From: Tubiluchus corallicola | Lineage: Eukaryota; Priapulida; Priapulimorpha; Priapulimorphida; Tubiluchidae | NCBI GenBank assembly: GCA_030141605.1 | Contig: JAQGDQ010000333.1 | Location: 186,001 to 250,000 of the forward strand | Direction: 5' to 3' | DNA length: 64,000 bases | Part shown: positions 25,701 to 40,700 of the stretch, one piece after another | Numbering within the stretch: position 1 is the first letter of the stretch | Layout: every line of letters starts with the position of its first letter | Made by a program: the position numbers and the translations under genes | The notes under the pieces: model-generated | What the model was told of the DNA's origin: nothing | Database searches by the model: none | Seen by the model: only the letters and a program-made list of their open reading frames with translations

Positions 25701-28700
25701 TTTGTCCTTTGTTTAAAGATTTTTGGTGTATCGTAACCTTTGCATAAAATGCATGTCAAACTGACTGACCAAGGTCAAAAATTGTGGACCATCTGGGGTC
25801 ACCAACAGGGTATCTAAAGGAAATGTCACAATCATTTGTGTAATAATTATAGGGTACGATAAGCTTATAAACTCAAAACTAGAATCATAATTTTAAGGAT
25901 CTACTGTGGGCCTGATTTAGGAAGATGCTAAATGCAAAATTAATAGAAAGACAACAAACAGCATAGCAGGAAGTAACAATCCAGAGCATTATAATTAGTG
26001 GCCAATGTGAGGGCACTATCAGAGTTTTCTGACTCTAAGGCCTAAGGCATTTGTATACTAGTAGGATGTCATGGCAATGTGATAACATATTACCCCAATA
26101 AGCCAGTGTGCCTTTGTGCTTGAGCAATCATTCGACCACATGTCATACAAGTTTGTTGTGGCGATTGCAAATTTTTCTTCAAGGGACCTACATCGTTATT
26201 GACGGTCTGGTTCTGTTGTTTTATACTTTTTGGTAACATGGTTTCTGTAATGTCTGATGTCATTTAAATGCTTTGCTGGCTGGGGCTGTTTTAATTGTAT
26301 ATGATTTTTAACTAGAAAATGACCAAGCTTATTCATAGGCACTTGTGATTACAAAAGCATTTAAAATGTACAGTGACTAATATAGTAGGCACTGCTTAAT
26401 AGACCCACTTTGGGACCGAAGTGTTTTGACCCAATTAACTGACGCGTAGTATTACTGGTATAGAAGTATTAATTAGTAATTAGTAATAAATTAAAAAGTA
26501 TACTTTTCTAAATCACACAAGTCTGTTTATTTGAAATTTCAAAAATTCCTTCAAAGTCGGCTGCTTCATTTCATCGCGAAGAAGTCGGTTCACAAAGTTC
26601 TCATAATGATAAAAATGTTGAAAATCTGTTGTTCTATGATGCAAAAATTCTGGTAAAATACTCAATGCTGGCGTGTTTAAACTGTGGTGCCTGTTTTTCT
26701 CCACAAGTAGCTTTGTCTGTAGTTTCGCTTAAGCTCCTGCTTGCTATAATTGTGACATAGTTACTGTCATACTTACTGACATACCACCTTTTGTGGTTAG
26801 TGCAAGTTGAACTAGATTCTCTAGAGAAATTTGCTAAGTGTAGTGCTACCTTTTATTTAGATTAGAAGAACAGCTGGCCTAGACAGCAAATATCTGCTGC
26901 ATTAATCAGCCAATTATTATTATTATTATTATTGTTAAACTTTTATTCGTATAAAATTTTATGCAGCAGTGATTTTAGTATAGATGATTAATACAATAAA
27001 ATAATAATTATTACATAATTTTTGTTAGCAATTAAAAAAGATGATGAAGTCCATACATCATACTTGCTACACCTGTCCTTGCTTACACTTTCATAAAATA
27101 TTTTTCTAACTTTTTGTTTTATTTTAAAATTAAGGCACTGCCATACTTTATCCTTAACTCAACATCTGAGTCATTCATAAAATACATTTTTGGTATAACA
27201 GTGATTTAGTATTTTGAATTATTCTCAAAAAGCCCAATGTGCGACTGTCAACCAAAAAGTTTGATGACATGGTACCACAATATAGCATAAGTAGTTTTAA
27301 ATATTCATTTCACTTAAGGTCAAATGTTTTTCTATATGCACAGTTCCAACTTACTCTAATTATATTCTGCTTCTACAGAGTAAATGATACCAATTTCACA
27401 CCCATACAACAAAATGGGAAGACAATTAGAACATATTAGTGTTTTTGCCACTGTTGTGTTGACTTGGGTCCCATTGCCAATTGTGTCTAGCCACTGCCTT
27501 TAATCTAATCTAAATATTTAATTTAAATATAAATGTTTAGTGAAAAAGCTACAATTAAAATGCAAGAAAAACATGACGTTTAAAACTACTGCTGTGGTTT
27601 ACCTTCAGGTGAAAGAAAGAAAAAAGAAAACATCATATAGAATTAGTGTAGTAAATGATGGTTTCAAATGTAATGTTTTAATTGTGGGATCTTTCATTAA
27701 TTCACACTGTTTTTGTCACTAGGAATTAAATTTGTGTAATTGTTTAGTATTAGGGATGCACTGGATCCAGTTTTGCCTGTTATGGATCGAATCCGGATCT
27801 GTATGTGCCGGATCCAGTTCCTGATCTACAAATTAATGTAAATGATATTTCGTTTGTTTAGCATTTTGTTCATGTAGTGGCAGTCCATGGCATTACCTGT
27901 TCATTTTCATGGTCATGAAGTAATTTTAAGTGGAAAACCTGCAAACGTTTCTCTAAAGTTGATGTACTCATTTGTACTATCATTTTTAACGCTGATTTGC
28001 GTTTCTATTCTTTGTTACTGAACTCTTTCAGTAAAATACTACTGCATACGTTTTGTAGTGCTATCTTTGTGTGCGGTTTGCTGCAAGGAAGCGTGAAGAC
28101 TGCTAGTATCGCTTGCGCTACAAACATGGAGGCATAAAAACTAAGCTATACTTTCGTAAATTTCTAATAGAAGTCTTTAAATTCTTAACAAATTCTTTAA
28201 AAACTTAAAACTGTAACTGTTATGTATATTTTTCTTTTATCTGCACTAATTTGTTCACTTTCAGCGTGCAATAGGTAGTTTTACACCTAGAAAAATAGAA
28301 ATTCCAATGGCGCAAAGTCTGATGAACATTTTTGCTTGATACGGATCCATTAAAATTAAGGATTCTTGGGATCTAGAACCGGATCTTCTACATCCCTGTT
28401 TAGTAGTATAGTTTAAGACATGTAATGTACTTGCTAAATTTCTGTATGTTACTGAAAACAAAAAAGATGTGCAAAATGAAGAGTGGGTGAGACTTTGCGT
28501 GATGTACTAATATTTCCTGCATTTTCGTATAATGATACTGATGCTGATCTATTACAGGAAGCATACACACCTGTGTACATTCTTTACATATGGGACATAG
28601 AGTCGGATTCCATGCATTACTTTAATTTTAGTTCTGGCCGGGGTGACCAAGATGATTTTAGTGAGACCAGTAGTTCAGACGATTTCACCAATACTGAAAG

Positions 28701-31700
28701 GTAAGCAATTTTTTTAGTTTTTTAGTTGCTGCAATGTTAAAAACAGATCTTAATAATTAATTTAAGGTTGTGGAAGAATGCATGCAACCAGCTAGTGGGT
28801 TCGGGGGAGTGCTGTAAACTCCTCTATTGGGGTCCGGTGCATTTTCCTGCATTTTAAGGGTATTTTGGAGGCCTGAAATAAGATGTAAATTCTGGAACGT
28901 GCACTTCCTCAAATGTGAAAAATGTACTTGTTGTAAGTCAAATTTTAGGCAAATTTATTTGTAACTTTTGTAGCTAACGTAGAAAATTGGTTGTAGCTGT
29001 TTTTGATTCAGCACCTATACGGGTGGATCATGAACCAACAAATTGTAGGCCTCAATCCGTTTCTGTTGTCCAGCCAGGGCTTACCTAAAATACTTGAGAA
29101 ACTATTGTACAACAGAGTTTTTGCCTACTTGAAAATCATTAATTTACCAAAACAACAATTCAGGGTACAGATAAAACTCTATTACTGCGGTATTATTTTT
29201 TTTACAGAAAACTAGAAGTAAGCAGAGATAAATAACTGTTGGCCAATAGTAGCTGAAAAGTTGGTCAGCCTTACCTAAAATACTTGAGAAACTATTGTAC
29301 AACAGAGTTTTTGCCTACTTGAAAATCATTAATTTACCAAAACAACAACTCAGGGTACAGATAAAACTCTATTACTGCGGTATTATTTTTTTTACAGAAA
29401 ACTAGAAGTAAGCAGAGATAAATAACTGTTGGCCAATAGTAGCTGAAAAGTTGGTCAGCCTTACATAAATCCTGGTACAGCTCATTCATTCAAACGAATA
29501 ACAATTCTGCAGCACTTGGCAATTACAACAAAAAATAATGACATAATAGTTTCTTTACATTTGAGACAGATAAGCGATCTCTAAATTAAGTTCACTTATT
29601 TATTGATGGTAGTCTACACACGGTGAAAGAAACCATTCAGAGAGAACAGACCCGATAACAATAATTAACGCAATTAATTATAAACTGATTTACTGAGCAC
29701 CAGCATTAAAATACATACAATTTTTATTCGCTATATGCCTAGAAAAGTTTTATAAATGTTAAACTATTTACTTATTATTAAATTGTCTCACTGAATATTT
29801 TTAATTCTGCACCCAGCAATTTGTTGACAAAAATTCATTGAATTAGCCACAAAAAGCCAAAAATTGACTAATTTGTAATGTTGAAATGCAAAGTAATACA
29901 ACCAAACTCTAAACCTGGAAACGAAAATTTAGGAAACTTTTATAGCTTTTTGTTCTAATGTGCAAATTTGTTACCCAACAAAAAAGAGTGCCGTAAACCT
30001 TTCAATCAAAATTTTACTCATGATTCATAACATATCTCAAATTTGGTTGAGTACAAATGTATTAAAACCCAAGTGTCTTTTGTTAAATTGTCAGAGCTTG
30101 CCATAGTGCTGATTAAGTTGGAATCATAAACTGGGTGAAAGTTCCAAAATTTAGTGACTTTATAAGTCAAAAGCCTTGCCTGAATCACAGAATAGGGTCT
30201 TTAATCTGCTGTTTTGCAAAAGGGGGCACCTCCGTTGTACCCGCTGTGGTCCCAGACAATTTTTTTCGTATTGTCTAATACCATCGATGGGCGATTCTAT
30301 GTCTTGCAAAGGGAAAGAAGTTCTATCTCACTGAAATTGCACTGTTCTCTATGTTTGCTAGAGTAGCAATTGGGGGCAAAGCGGAAAAAGGGAGGTTATC
30401 ACTAAAATCTCAATTAAAATCTCAACTAAATCAGGAGAGTTGCAATGTCTGGTATTTATTGTAACCGACACAGATCTAGGCTACAATTAGGTAGTGTAAT
30501 TCAATTTCAGTGATGCAGTCCATCGCTTGTACCAAAGCCATACATTATTTTAAAATCGACCCTTACATCCTAGCTAATCAAAAATAAGGTAATTTAATTA
30601 AGTTAATGTAAAAGAAATGCTTACCACACATGCACTTCTCGCACACCGAATTCCAACTACTGCATTAACACTACACTAAAATCCTATTATCTGATAAGTT
30701 TACTACAGCAATAAAAATACTAGTGCAGGGAAATTAAAATTAACAGATATAGAAAGTATAAATACTACAGTAGTAAAACATGTAGAAGTAACATTCAGTT
30801 ATTATCTAACACTCTGCAAAGCTACAGAACTCTGTCAACTACAACTATGTATTAAACAATGGCTCAAACAAACCATGTTATGCATTCATGTGTGGGTCAG
30901 CAATAAGTTGAATGAATGGCAACATTTCTCTTGCGGATGCGCTTGGGATAAAAACAGTTCTGTCATTATTTGTGATTGTAAGTTTCAATTAAGTCACGTC
31001 TTCAAGTGCCCTGTCTAAATTGTAATTTTAATGTTGAAAAATACCGTGAATGCAGTGTAATGGTTTCGCAAAACCTATAGCATACCGACGTTATAATACA
31101 ATACTAGTGTAAAGTGTTAATAAATATTAGCAGTAATAGTTAATTATTAGAAATATTTACAAGTGCTTTTTACATCATAATTATTTTTTGGAAATTAAAA
31201 GGCATGCAGTGCATGCGTTGCATGCATGGATTGTATGCCACTGGAGGCAAGTAAACCTGCTTTAGAAAACACTGGGTTGCTCATTTAGATTTAAGAACAT
31301 TGAGTTAATTAGTTAAAATCTTCAAAAATGCTTTAATCTGAAACAGTGATGAATAAACGACAGACTAAGTTTTTCACTGGCGAATGAAGAAGGATTTTGT
31401 GTTTCTTTCGTTTCATGTTCTAAGTCTATGACAGTTACGGTAAAATCACTACTTCACTTTTGTGTTAATTTTCAGTGAATTTTTCAATGAGAAGTGTTTA
31501 CTTTAATTCTGGAGCCTTCTCTTACCTTCTTTGTAAAAAAAATAGTTTATTTAATTAACGTTTTTACAATTTCAGGGCAAACTGTGAAGCAGCTAAGGCA
31601 GTTGCAGGTCGTTATCCAGTCTCACACTATTGGGATGCACTAGAACCCAAACTATTGGTTTGCGAGGCAAGATTGTTACCATTAGAAACCCAACCTGCTC

Positions 31701-34700
31701 GACAATTTTCAAAATTATCTCTTGGGCAGGACTCTAAGAAGATGAAAGTTCTTCCCCAGGTATGCTAAAAGTTATGTAAGCTTGAAATAATACCTTATTT
31801 GCCTTAGCTTATTTGCTCTATAATTTTGCATTTAAAAAGTTATGTAAGCCTTTGGATCCATATGATTTTTTAGGTCAAATTCTTACTGCTGTAGTTGATG
31901 TACCAATGTCATGTGTAAAATGACAACAATCGAACTACTTTTTGCAGGTGGAATCTATGGTTATCTCATTATTTGCAACTCCTGAGAATGGTATTATCCT
32001 CCAAGATAGTTTTCCTTTAAGCGAGTCATTCAGTTCATTATTAGGAGTTGACGTCCCTCATTATTATTTTGTTCGCAAGGTATTTTTTCCGAGTATACAT
32101 TATTATTTGTTTTAATTAAATTTTTTAGTTGAAGGTGAAATTTGAAAAACATGAAAAGTGAATGGATTGGTAGCCAGCTGTTGCATCACTGTACTGATTC
32201 CAGCTTTTGTTAATTTCAAGAGTTTTTGTGTAGTAAAACATTGTGAACATATTTCGAACATGTAAAACACATTTTACATCCAAGAGGTTTGTGTACTGTA
32301 GCTGTCAACTTGTTTGGGTTGGATGCTTGAATCGTATAGATACAGTAAGTCCTCGCTTAATGACTTCCCGTTTAGCAATGCTTCGTTTTTACTACGCTGA
32401 TCATTTGACATCTTTTTTCACTTAACGATGCATGTTTCACTTTAACGACGATTCTTTTTACTTTGCTCAAGTCAAATTTTTATTTTATTAACGACATTTT
32501 TACCCAAGTTGATGCATTAAAACAGTACATATTGCATTATTCTGTTCTAAAAACGCACTTGTAATGTAAACAGCACAATTATTATATATGTTTTTGCTTC
32601 CCAACTAACTACTGACCGCTACTACTACCAGCGGTTTGTCTCTATTGTCAAGTTACCAGCGAGCAAACTTTATGCAAGGCCTTTGCCTGCTATCTGTTGC
32701 TATCGTAATCAGAGGCTAAGTACATAAGTAGATAAAATTCCCAAATCGCCCCAGGGCTTGGCATTGGCTCTGCAGTACTTATTGTGTAACCACTACTTTA
32801 GGTTAAAACCTTAACGAAGGAGAAACCGCTATAGCTACGTATAGTTAAGTAAAATATATAGGTGGTGTCGGGCAAGCAAAAAGACATTAATCAGTAGAAA
32901 TGTGAGTAAAACTCCTAGAACGTTTAACTTATATGATTTAAGCTGTATTGACTTTTGTCTCTGGAACGTATCTGAATTCTTTTATCTTACTTTCTATGGA
33001 AAACCTAGGCTCGTTTAATGATGTTTAGTTTAACGTCATGTTTTGCTGGAAAGCATTAGCATCATTAAGCGAGGACTTGTTGCATATTCATTGTTGAGTG
33101 TGTATCACTTGGATTGTCTCGACGGTTTTGAAAATTAGTTGTTTTCCTTTTATTATCTTTAAAGTGTTTTATAACTGAAAATGTAAAGGAAGAAAAAATT
33201 GCATAGTTTTGTTTCCTACAGATTTCTCTAAGCTTACATCACCTTAAATCTATTCAAATCTCAATATTGTGATTGCATTAAAGCAGAACAGCAAATGTTT
33301 TTAGGCAGATAGCATTAAAGAAGAATTTAGCTCAGATATGACACACGAAATGTCAACTAGTGAATTAATGGTCTCTGGTGGCACCACTGGGCAGATGATG
33401 ACACACTTGGCAGTCAGGAAAGTTATGCGGGATTTCGTCGGCCTTGAGAATGGGGATGAAGCATCACGGACAGCTATGATAAACTTTAGCTATTACTTAG
33501 CAATAGGAAATATGGATGAAGCATACAAAGCCATCAAGCTTATTAAAAGGTACAGTGGCACATTAGTTATTCACTTTTTCTGCTGGCCACTCAGCTGCAA
33601 AGTTAGGAAGCGGAAATACATATCTCATTTAATTATCTAGTTTCTTAGAATTTTTTCATTTGATTTTTATTTATAAATCATTGCTTTCTTAACAAACAAT
33701 TGCCTCTACACATTCTGAACAAGGCAAAGAAGGAAGATACGTCAGAGTTCTGGTATTGTGGTTTTATAACAGTTATTTTGCAGTGAGCCAAGAATTTCAT
33801 TTCTGCCTGTTGCTTTTCAAGCTTGGTTGTATCTTTATTTCTACTGAACATTGAGTTCGTTGATCATATAGACAACATTGTTGTTAATTTTACATGTTTT
33901 TGTCGATTTAATTATGATGGGTATCTTAACTTATATTTTAATGTTAAAGGAGAGTGTTCATTTTTACCATTCATAATATAAGCTAATTTTATGTCAGCTG
34001 ACAGAGATAGTTTGTTTTTTAGTGAATCTGTTTGGGAAAACATGTGTCGCATGTGTGTGAAGTCGCGTCGCATAGATGTCGCCACTGTGTGTCTAGGCAA
34101 CATGGGACATGCTCGGGGTGCCAAAGCATTGCGGGAAGCCATGCAGGAGCCTGAGCTGGACGCTGCTGTTGCTATGCTTGCTATACAGTTAAACATGCTT
34201 GTGAGTTGAATTGTAAAATTATTTTTGATACCAGGTCAAAGCCACTACCTATGCTAAATACCGTTATTTAATTTAGTATCAAAGTTTAGAATTGAATTCC
34301 AAAATCTGACAACATCAATTAAATTAATAGAGGTAGCAGAGTGTTGCTGTTTGTCGTATTCAGTGCTATGGAAGATGCCCAATAAATTTGAGTTTAAAGT
34401 TGCTTAATTTAGAAACTTGGTTTTTATGAAATTTACTTCTTACAACTACTTGGTCATGCTAGCACTTTTCTAATTGAATTGTTTGCTTCATGAACAGTTG
34501 GACATCATTATTACTATTAATGGTGCTTGCATCTTTTTTGACTTAGACACTTAAAAAATAAACTGAACATTTGGCAACCATTAACCATTTTATTTAATTT
34601 TTACCAAAAACTGATCTACTTACAGTGCTGTATTATTTGCAGCAATAAAGAATCTATCTGGCTTAACTAGTTATTTTGACACATTAAAGCTGTGGTAATT

Positions 34701-37700
34701 GGGAATTGTGCTTCTCAGTATTGAAAAACCATTTTCTTTATTTCCAATTGCATGTATAGTTTATTATGCGATTTTCAAGTTATCTGCATTTCTTTATTAG
34801 GATGATGCTGAACAGTTATATAAAAATTGTTATCGCTACGACTTACTCAACAAATTTTATCAGTCAAGAGGAATGTGGGATAAGGTATATTATAATAATG
34901 TTCAATTGTTTTTTAAAAATTCAGATATTCAGGTATGTAAAATTTGTGATTGGTGTGATAGTGTTAGTTATATGAGATGCAAAATTTTTCACTGAAAATT
35001 ACATTAATACTTGATTTTTATACATTATTATACACTATTAATTTTTTTCAACATTTGTTTGATTAATCGGATGATTGGTAGGTTCGTTTTTTTTATAATT
35101 GGATAACTAATTACTGGATGTGTAACTGATTGGCTAACTTAATTGATTGGGTAACAGGCAGGCTATCGACGTATCTGCTCATATGCTTATCTGTGTGGCA
35201 GAATGATTAAAAGTTGGTGCTGGTTGAACATTTAATCTAAAACGTTATATTGTGCTGTTAGTCAGTATTTACGTATATCTGTCCATTTTAATTAGGCATT
35301 AGAAACTGCAGATCTGTATGATAGATTGCATCTGCGCTCAACTTATTATAATTATGGTAAATATCTGGAAACGAAAGGAGATTTTTCCACAGCTATAGTA
35401 CAGTAAGTTTGACATCAATTTTTTTTAATTACATGTATAAAGTTTTTTGCATAATCTCTGTAATAAGTCATATAATTTCCAAGTTTTCTGGTTGTATAAT
35501 TGAATCAAAAGTCATAATGTGGTCGCTCTATTGCATACCTGCTACTCACAGTTTAAACATGATTTTATGCTTGTCACCATCATTGATTTTTATAAGCTTA
35601 CCCTATATACTGGTTAAGCCCAACTGTTTTTTTGTGCATATTATATATGAAACAGATTTTTGCATTTACTTATCATTGGAATTGTTTATTATGTAGTAAA
35701 GCATTTTTTGAAATTGTGACATTCATGGACAGTATTTAATCTTTGGTAATATTTTCGTTGGAAAACAAAGTATAAAGTCATGCTAATCCTAATGTACAAG
35801 ATTTTGGAAATTAAGAACCCATTATAGTAAACTCAAAAAGTGCCTGCACTAAAATCTATCAAAAACGTGTTAAAACGTGAAATCGCTTTTTGCTGAATGA
35901 AGATAAAAATTTCATTGCTGTTACAGTAAGTCCTCGCTTAACAACTCCCCATTTAGCGACATTTTGTTTTAGTGACCCTGAACATTTGACACCTTTTTTT
36001 TACTTAACTACACTGTTTCGTTTCAATGGCATTTTTTTGCTTTGCACAAAGCCAATTTTTATTTTATCAATAACTTTTGTAATGCCTTAAAACAGTACAT
36101 ATTGCATTATTCTGTTCTAAAAATGAACTAGTAACGTAAACACTGCAATTATTATATAAGTACATACGTTTTTGCTTCCCGACTGACCACTAAAATTATG
36201 CTAGCCATTTGTATCAAGGGAGACCTTTAAGCAAACTTTATGTGAAGGAATTTTGCCTGCAACCTGTTGTTATAGCAACCAGACTAGTGCATACTAACTT
36301 TCTTGATAAAATTCCCAACATCAGCACAGGCCCCAGGCTTTGACTCTGCTGGTGTGTTTATTGTTTAATTTGCAGTCTAGACTTGATCAGTTAAACGTCA
36401 ACTAAAGAGAAACCGCTACAGTTAGATAAGTAAGATATATAGGTGGTGTTAAGCTAGCAGAAAAATATTAATTAGTAGAAACATGAGTAAAACTCATAAA
36501 ATGTTTAATTTATATTATTTAAGCAGTATTGATTTTTACCTCTGGAATGTATCCCAATTCTTTTACATTACTTTCTATCGAAGTCTTTGCTTCGTTTAAT
36601 GACGTTTCACTTACGTCGCATTTTGCTGGAATGCATTAGCGTAGTTAAGTGAGGAACTGTAATTAACTTTGAGGAAATACATGGATGTTAAAAAACAAAG
36701 TATAGGTACATGTGAACGGATTTTTAAAAGTGCAAGAAAAGTTATTCATAAAAGTAGCCACATAGTCACATATAACACAGTAGGCCTAATGAGCCTTTTT
36801 CTTTTCTTTTATTTACATTTTCTGTTACTTACTACAAGAAGTAAAACGTGTTTATTTTTGTGCAGTACTATTTGAATAATAATTAAACATATTGTTTACC
36901 TACTCTTTGTATGGCTGCACTTTTCAGGTAAACTTTTAATTTCATTTTGTTTTTTAATTGTTTATTAGGTATGAGCGCTCTGGTACAAATAAATTCGAAG
37001 TTCCTCGGATGCTAGTGGATGAAAATCCAGCTGAACTGGAAAAATATATTGCACAGTCAAATGATCCGTAAGTTCACATCCGTCCCTACTGTTTGTTTTG
37101 TTTTCTCAGTGACGCTTTACTTTTATGTAGGTGTTATGTTTCATATAGACTGTCATAACGATATTCGTGATTAGTAATTTCTATTGTAGGATGTTCTGTT
37201 ATGAAAAAAGATCAATAGAACTGATAACTGGAAGATTGTCATTGTATTGTCAATAGCTATAGCTTTCACACATTTTTAATGTAACAGTGAAGAACTTTCG
37301 TCACATTTTCAGTGTCAGGGGTGCCACACTAATTTTGTAAGCTTTTTGTACCTTTTTTGTAAGCACAGGCAGCAAGCACAATATGCTACAAATCAGTTTC
37401 TCAGCTTGGCACCACTAGTAGCAGCTGTGATGACCCTCAACTTCACCTCCTTGAGAACTTGAACAAAGAGTGAATTTTAACTGAAATTGCAAGTTTTAGC
37501 AAACACTTTGCATCTCATGCTTGATGTCATCATATACAGTGCACACAATACGCTTATTCCCTCAAAGTTCCAGCCCTCTAAGTTTTCCTAATTCTGAGTA
37601 ATTTAGCATCACAAAAAAAACACCTGGTAAAGGATATGGCATAATTCAGCATTCATAAACACCGATGTTATTTTATGATTTAGTAGTTACAGAACCCATC

Positions 37701-40700
37701 AGTTCATTATAAAATACAAGTGATTATAACTGATTGGCTCAGTGCAATGTAACTATTCGCATAATGACAGTTATGGCAATTTATATGCTCACTGAACGTT
37801 GATATATCAGTGCTAACAAGGTGCTGCTGAAGAGCTTTGTCATGTACCTAAATATTGTGTTCATAGTGGTATAGTTGTAAAAACTGATCAAACTACATTG
37901 GATGTAGTTGCATATTTGTATATGTGGGTGTTTGAAGCACAAAGGCTTCAGACAGTTTATAGCTTTTTATCAAATGGAGCTGCTGAATTTTACTGCCTCT
38001 CAGTTACACCTGTGTCTGCTAAGCACTTGGAGTAAAAGGCAGATTTCTGTGTTAGTGACGTAGCATTAGACTCAAATCAGCATATCTGGACAGAAGCAGC
38101 TGACCATGCATGAGGAAGAATTCACTGAGCAAACTGAGTGATAAGTGTTTAAGTTAGTTTGCTTAGTGTTATTTGTTTTACTTAAATCTTTAATATTGGC
38201 TGAACATAAATCATTTCTGACATTAAAATGATTACTAAATGTGCGTCATGATTTATGTACCACTTTGCCTGGCTCCTATTTCTGATACTTCGAATAAGCA
38301 TACTGGATGATTTCTTCCTGCATTACATGCAAGAAATTTACTTTAAAAGGAAATAAAAATTCATACAAAAACTATAGAATAGAATAAAAAAAATACCCAT
38401 TTTTCAACAACAAATACGACCAATACAACAATACATTAATAATAATAATTTGTGAAAGATGTAAAGAGGAAGAAAGAGCAAGTGCTTTCTTGTCTTTCTC
38501 CCACAGAAGAATCCCGCACACATCTAGAATACGCTTACTAAATAGATTATGAATAAAGCTTAAATGGAATTTGTTTACTTTGTTTTTTAAATTCTTCAGG
38601 AATGTTAATTGTTCAACCAAAGTTTTATACATTATATTTAATTTTTTTATGTTTGAAATTTGTTTGAAGATATAGTCCAGTGCTGTGGTATAAAATTTTT
38701 AGTAGATGCAAATCTAGTGCAGTGATCATGAGTATGCAGAACTGGAGTAAAATATTTAGAAAATGATCAAGGTAATAATTTGTAATGAAATTTGCAAATA
38801 AATATAAGCGAGTGCAAATCATACCTTTTTTTAATTTTAAAAGTGCAAGCTTCCTTATATATTACATTTGTTTTGTGGTTGTAAGGAACTGAATGGAACT
38901 AAAATTTGTTTTGTAATTTAGATTTGTAAGCACCATCCCACGACATAATACCGTAAATTAAGGATGGATCCGATAGACTAAATTGTAATAAATTTTCGTA
39001 AATGTTTGTAGATTAGTGATTTTCCGAAGCTTATATATAATGCTTACAATTTTAATTAGTTTGTGTTTAATATTATGTATATGAAATTTCCAGTTGAAAT
39101 GTTCTTCAAAGAAAATACCCAAACACTTGACCGTCTTGTTCCTTTCAAATTGGACATCTTTAAATATAATTTCAAAATTGTCATTATTTTATTTATTACT
39201 TTTTAATCGAAAAAGAATATAATTTGATTTCTTAATATTAGGAGGCAATTTTTTGACATATTCAAATTCTCGATTCATTGTAAACTTTAAATTTATTAAA
39301 TTAGTGTCGACAAAGAAAATATTTGTGTGTCATCTGCAAGGAAACAAAGAAATGGGTAAATTGCATTATGCATTTCATGTATCGCCAAAACATCTTTTGA
39401 GCAAGAAAAATTATTGTATCTTCACATGCAGTTCAAAAACTCACCTTAATTTTTTCTATAATCATATAGATCATATAAATAAACAAGTTACTTAATGACA
39501 TGTAAAATGACTGTTTGCAGAGCCCACATTTCCAGCAGTGCAAAACTTGAAAAGGCAATCCTTACTTACCTACTAGAGCAGACCTAGTCATTTGTTAATA
39601 GTTTGTTGTCTACTTGTAGTTTGTACGAGATAAGTAAATGCTAATAATGCAAAGGTACCGGTTTAATAAAAAAAATTACAAGATTTCCTTAGAAAGCTTC
39701 ATAGAAATTAATTTTCTACATTAACAGATGTATCTTGAAGCCACAAACTTGCCTGTCTGAATTAAATTTTTTTCCCATTTTGGCACATTTTAGCTTTCTT
39801 ACTTTTTTATTGTTTCTCGGGGTTTTCCATCTTCTGCAACTAAAAAAGGAATAGGGTTTCTTTTCTGAATGCTTCATTGTCGACGTTCTCGGCTGCTATC
39901 TCCTTTGATTAACTATACTTTTCAGTTTTTTTAACTGCATGACATGCATTTCCAGTTTTAGAATGTTGTTGTAAATCTACCATTACACTTAGTGCAACAT
40001 TTTACTTGCGGAAAATAACGAAGTGACATGTCATTTGATTTTTGGTCCAAGTTCCTGCAAAAAAATTTGAGTGAGACAAGCATGGTGGTGGTGGTATTCT
40101 TCGGAACTTTCACTTCTTATTTTTAAAATTTCATGTATGAGCTGATGAAAGTGTAGGCAACACAGCAACTGTTGTCGTCTGTTTTTCCAGATTTTTAGAC
40201 GCTGTGTCATGTAGTGGTCCTCCATGTTGCATGTTACTGCTTGATCTCACATCATTGATAGCGTTACTGTTATCTCGACACAGTAGTTTTCTAAAGCAAG
40301 TGCGAAATTCTTGATTTTGCAACACGTAAATTATTGGATTCACCAAACTGTTGGCTGTAAGTGCTAGTGTTCTGATGTTATTCAGAGTTTGGTATTCATT
40401 CCGTGTCAACCCAACCAGTATCATGTGTAAAATGTGTGGACATATTAGTGCCATGGATGTGCTTATTATAATTGCTGTCATCCACGTTGCTTTTAACTGA
40501 GCAATAGAAAGCACCCGAACATTGGCATTGTTTCGTCTTTTTACTGCATGATTTCGAGCTGTCTGAATTACCTTTGTGTAGGTGAACATCATATAGCTTA
40601 GTGCTATTGGATAATGGGCGGCTAGACAAAGGATAAACCATGGCCACACAACATAATCAACAATACATTGATTTTCATTAGACCAACTAAAGAAAATTTG

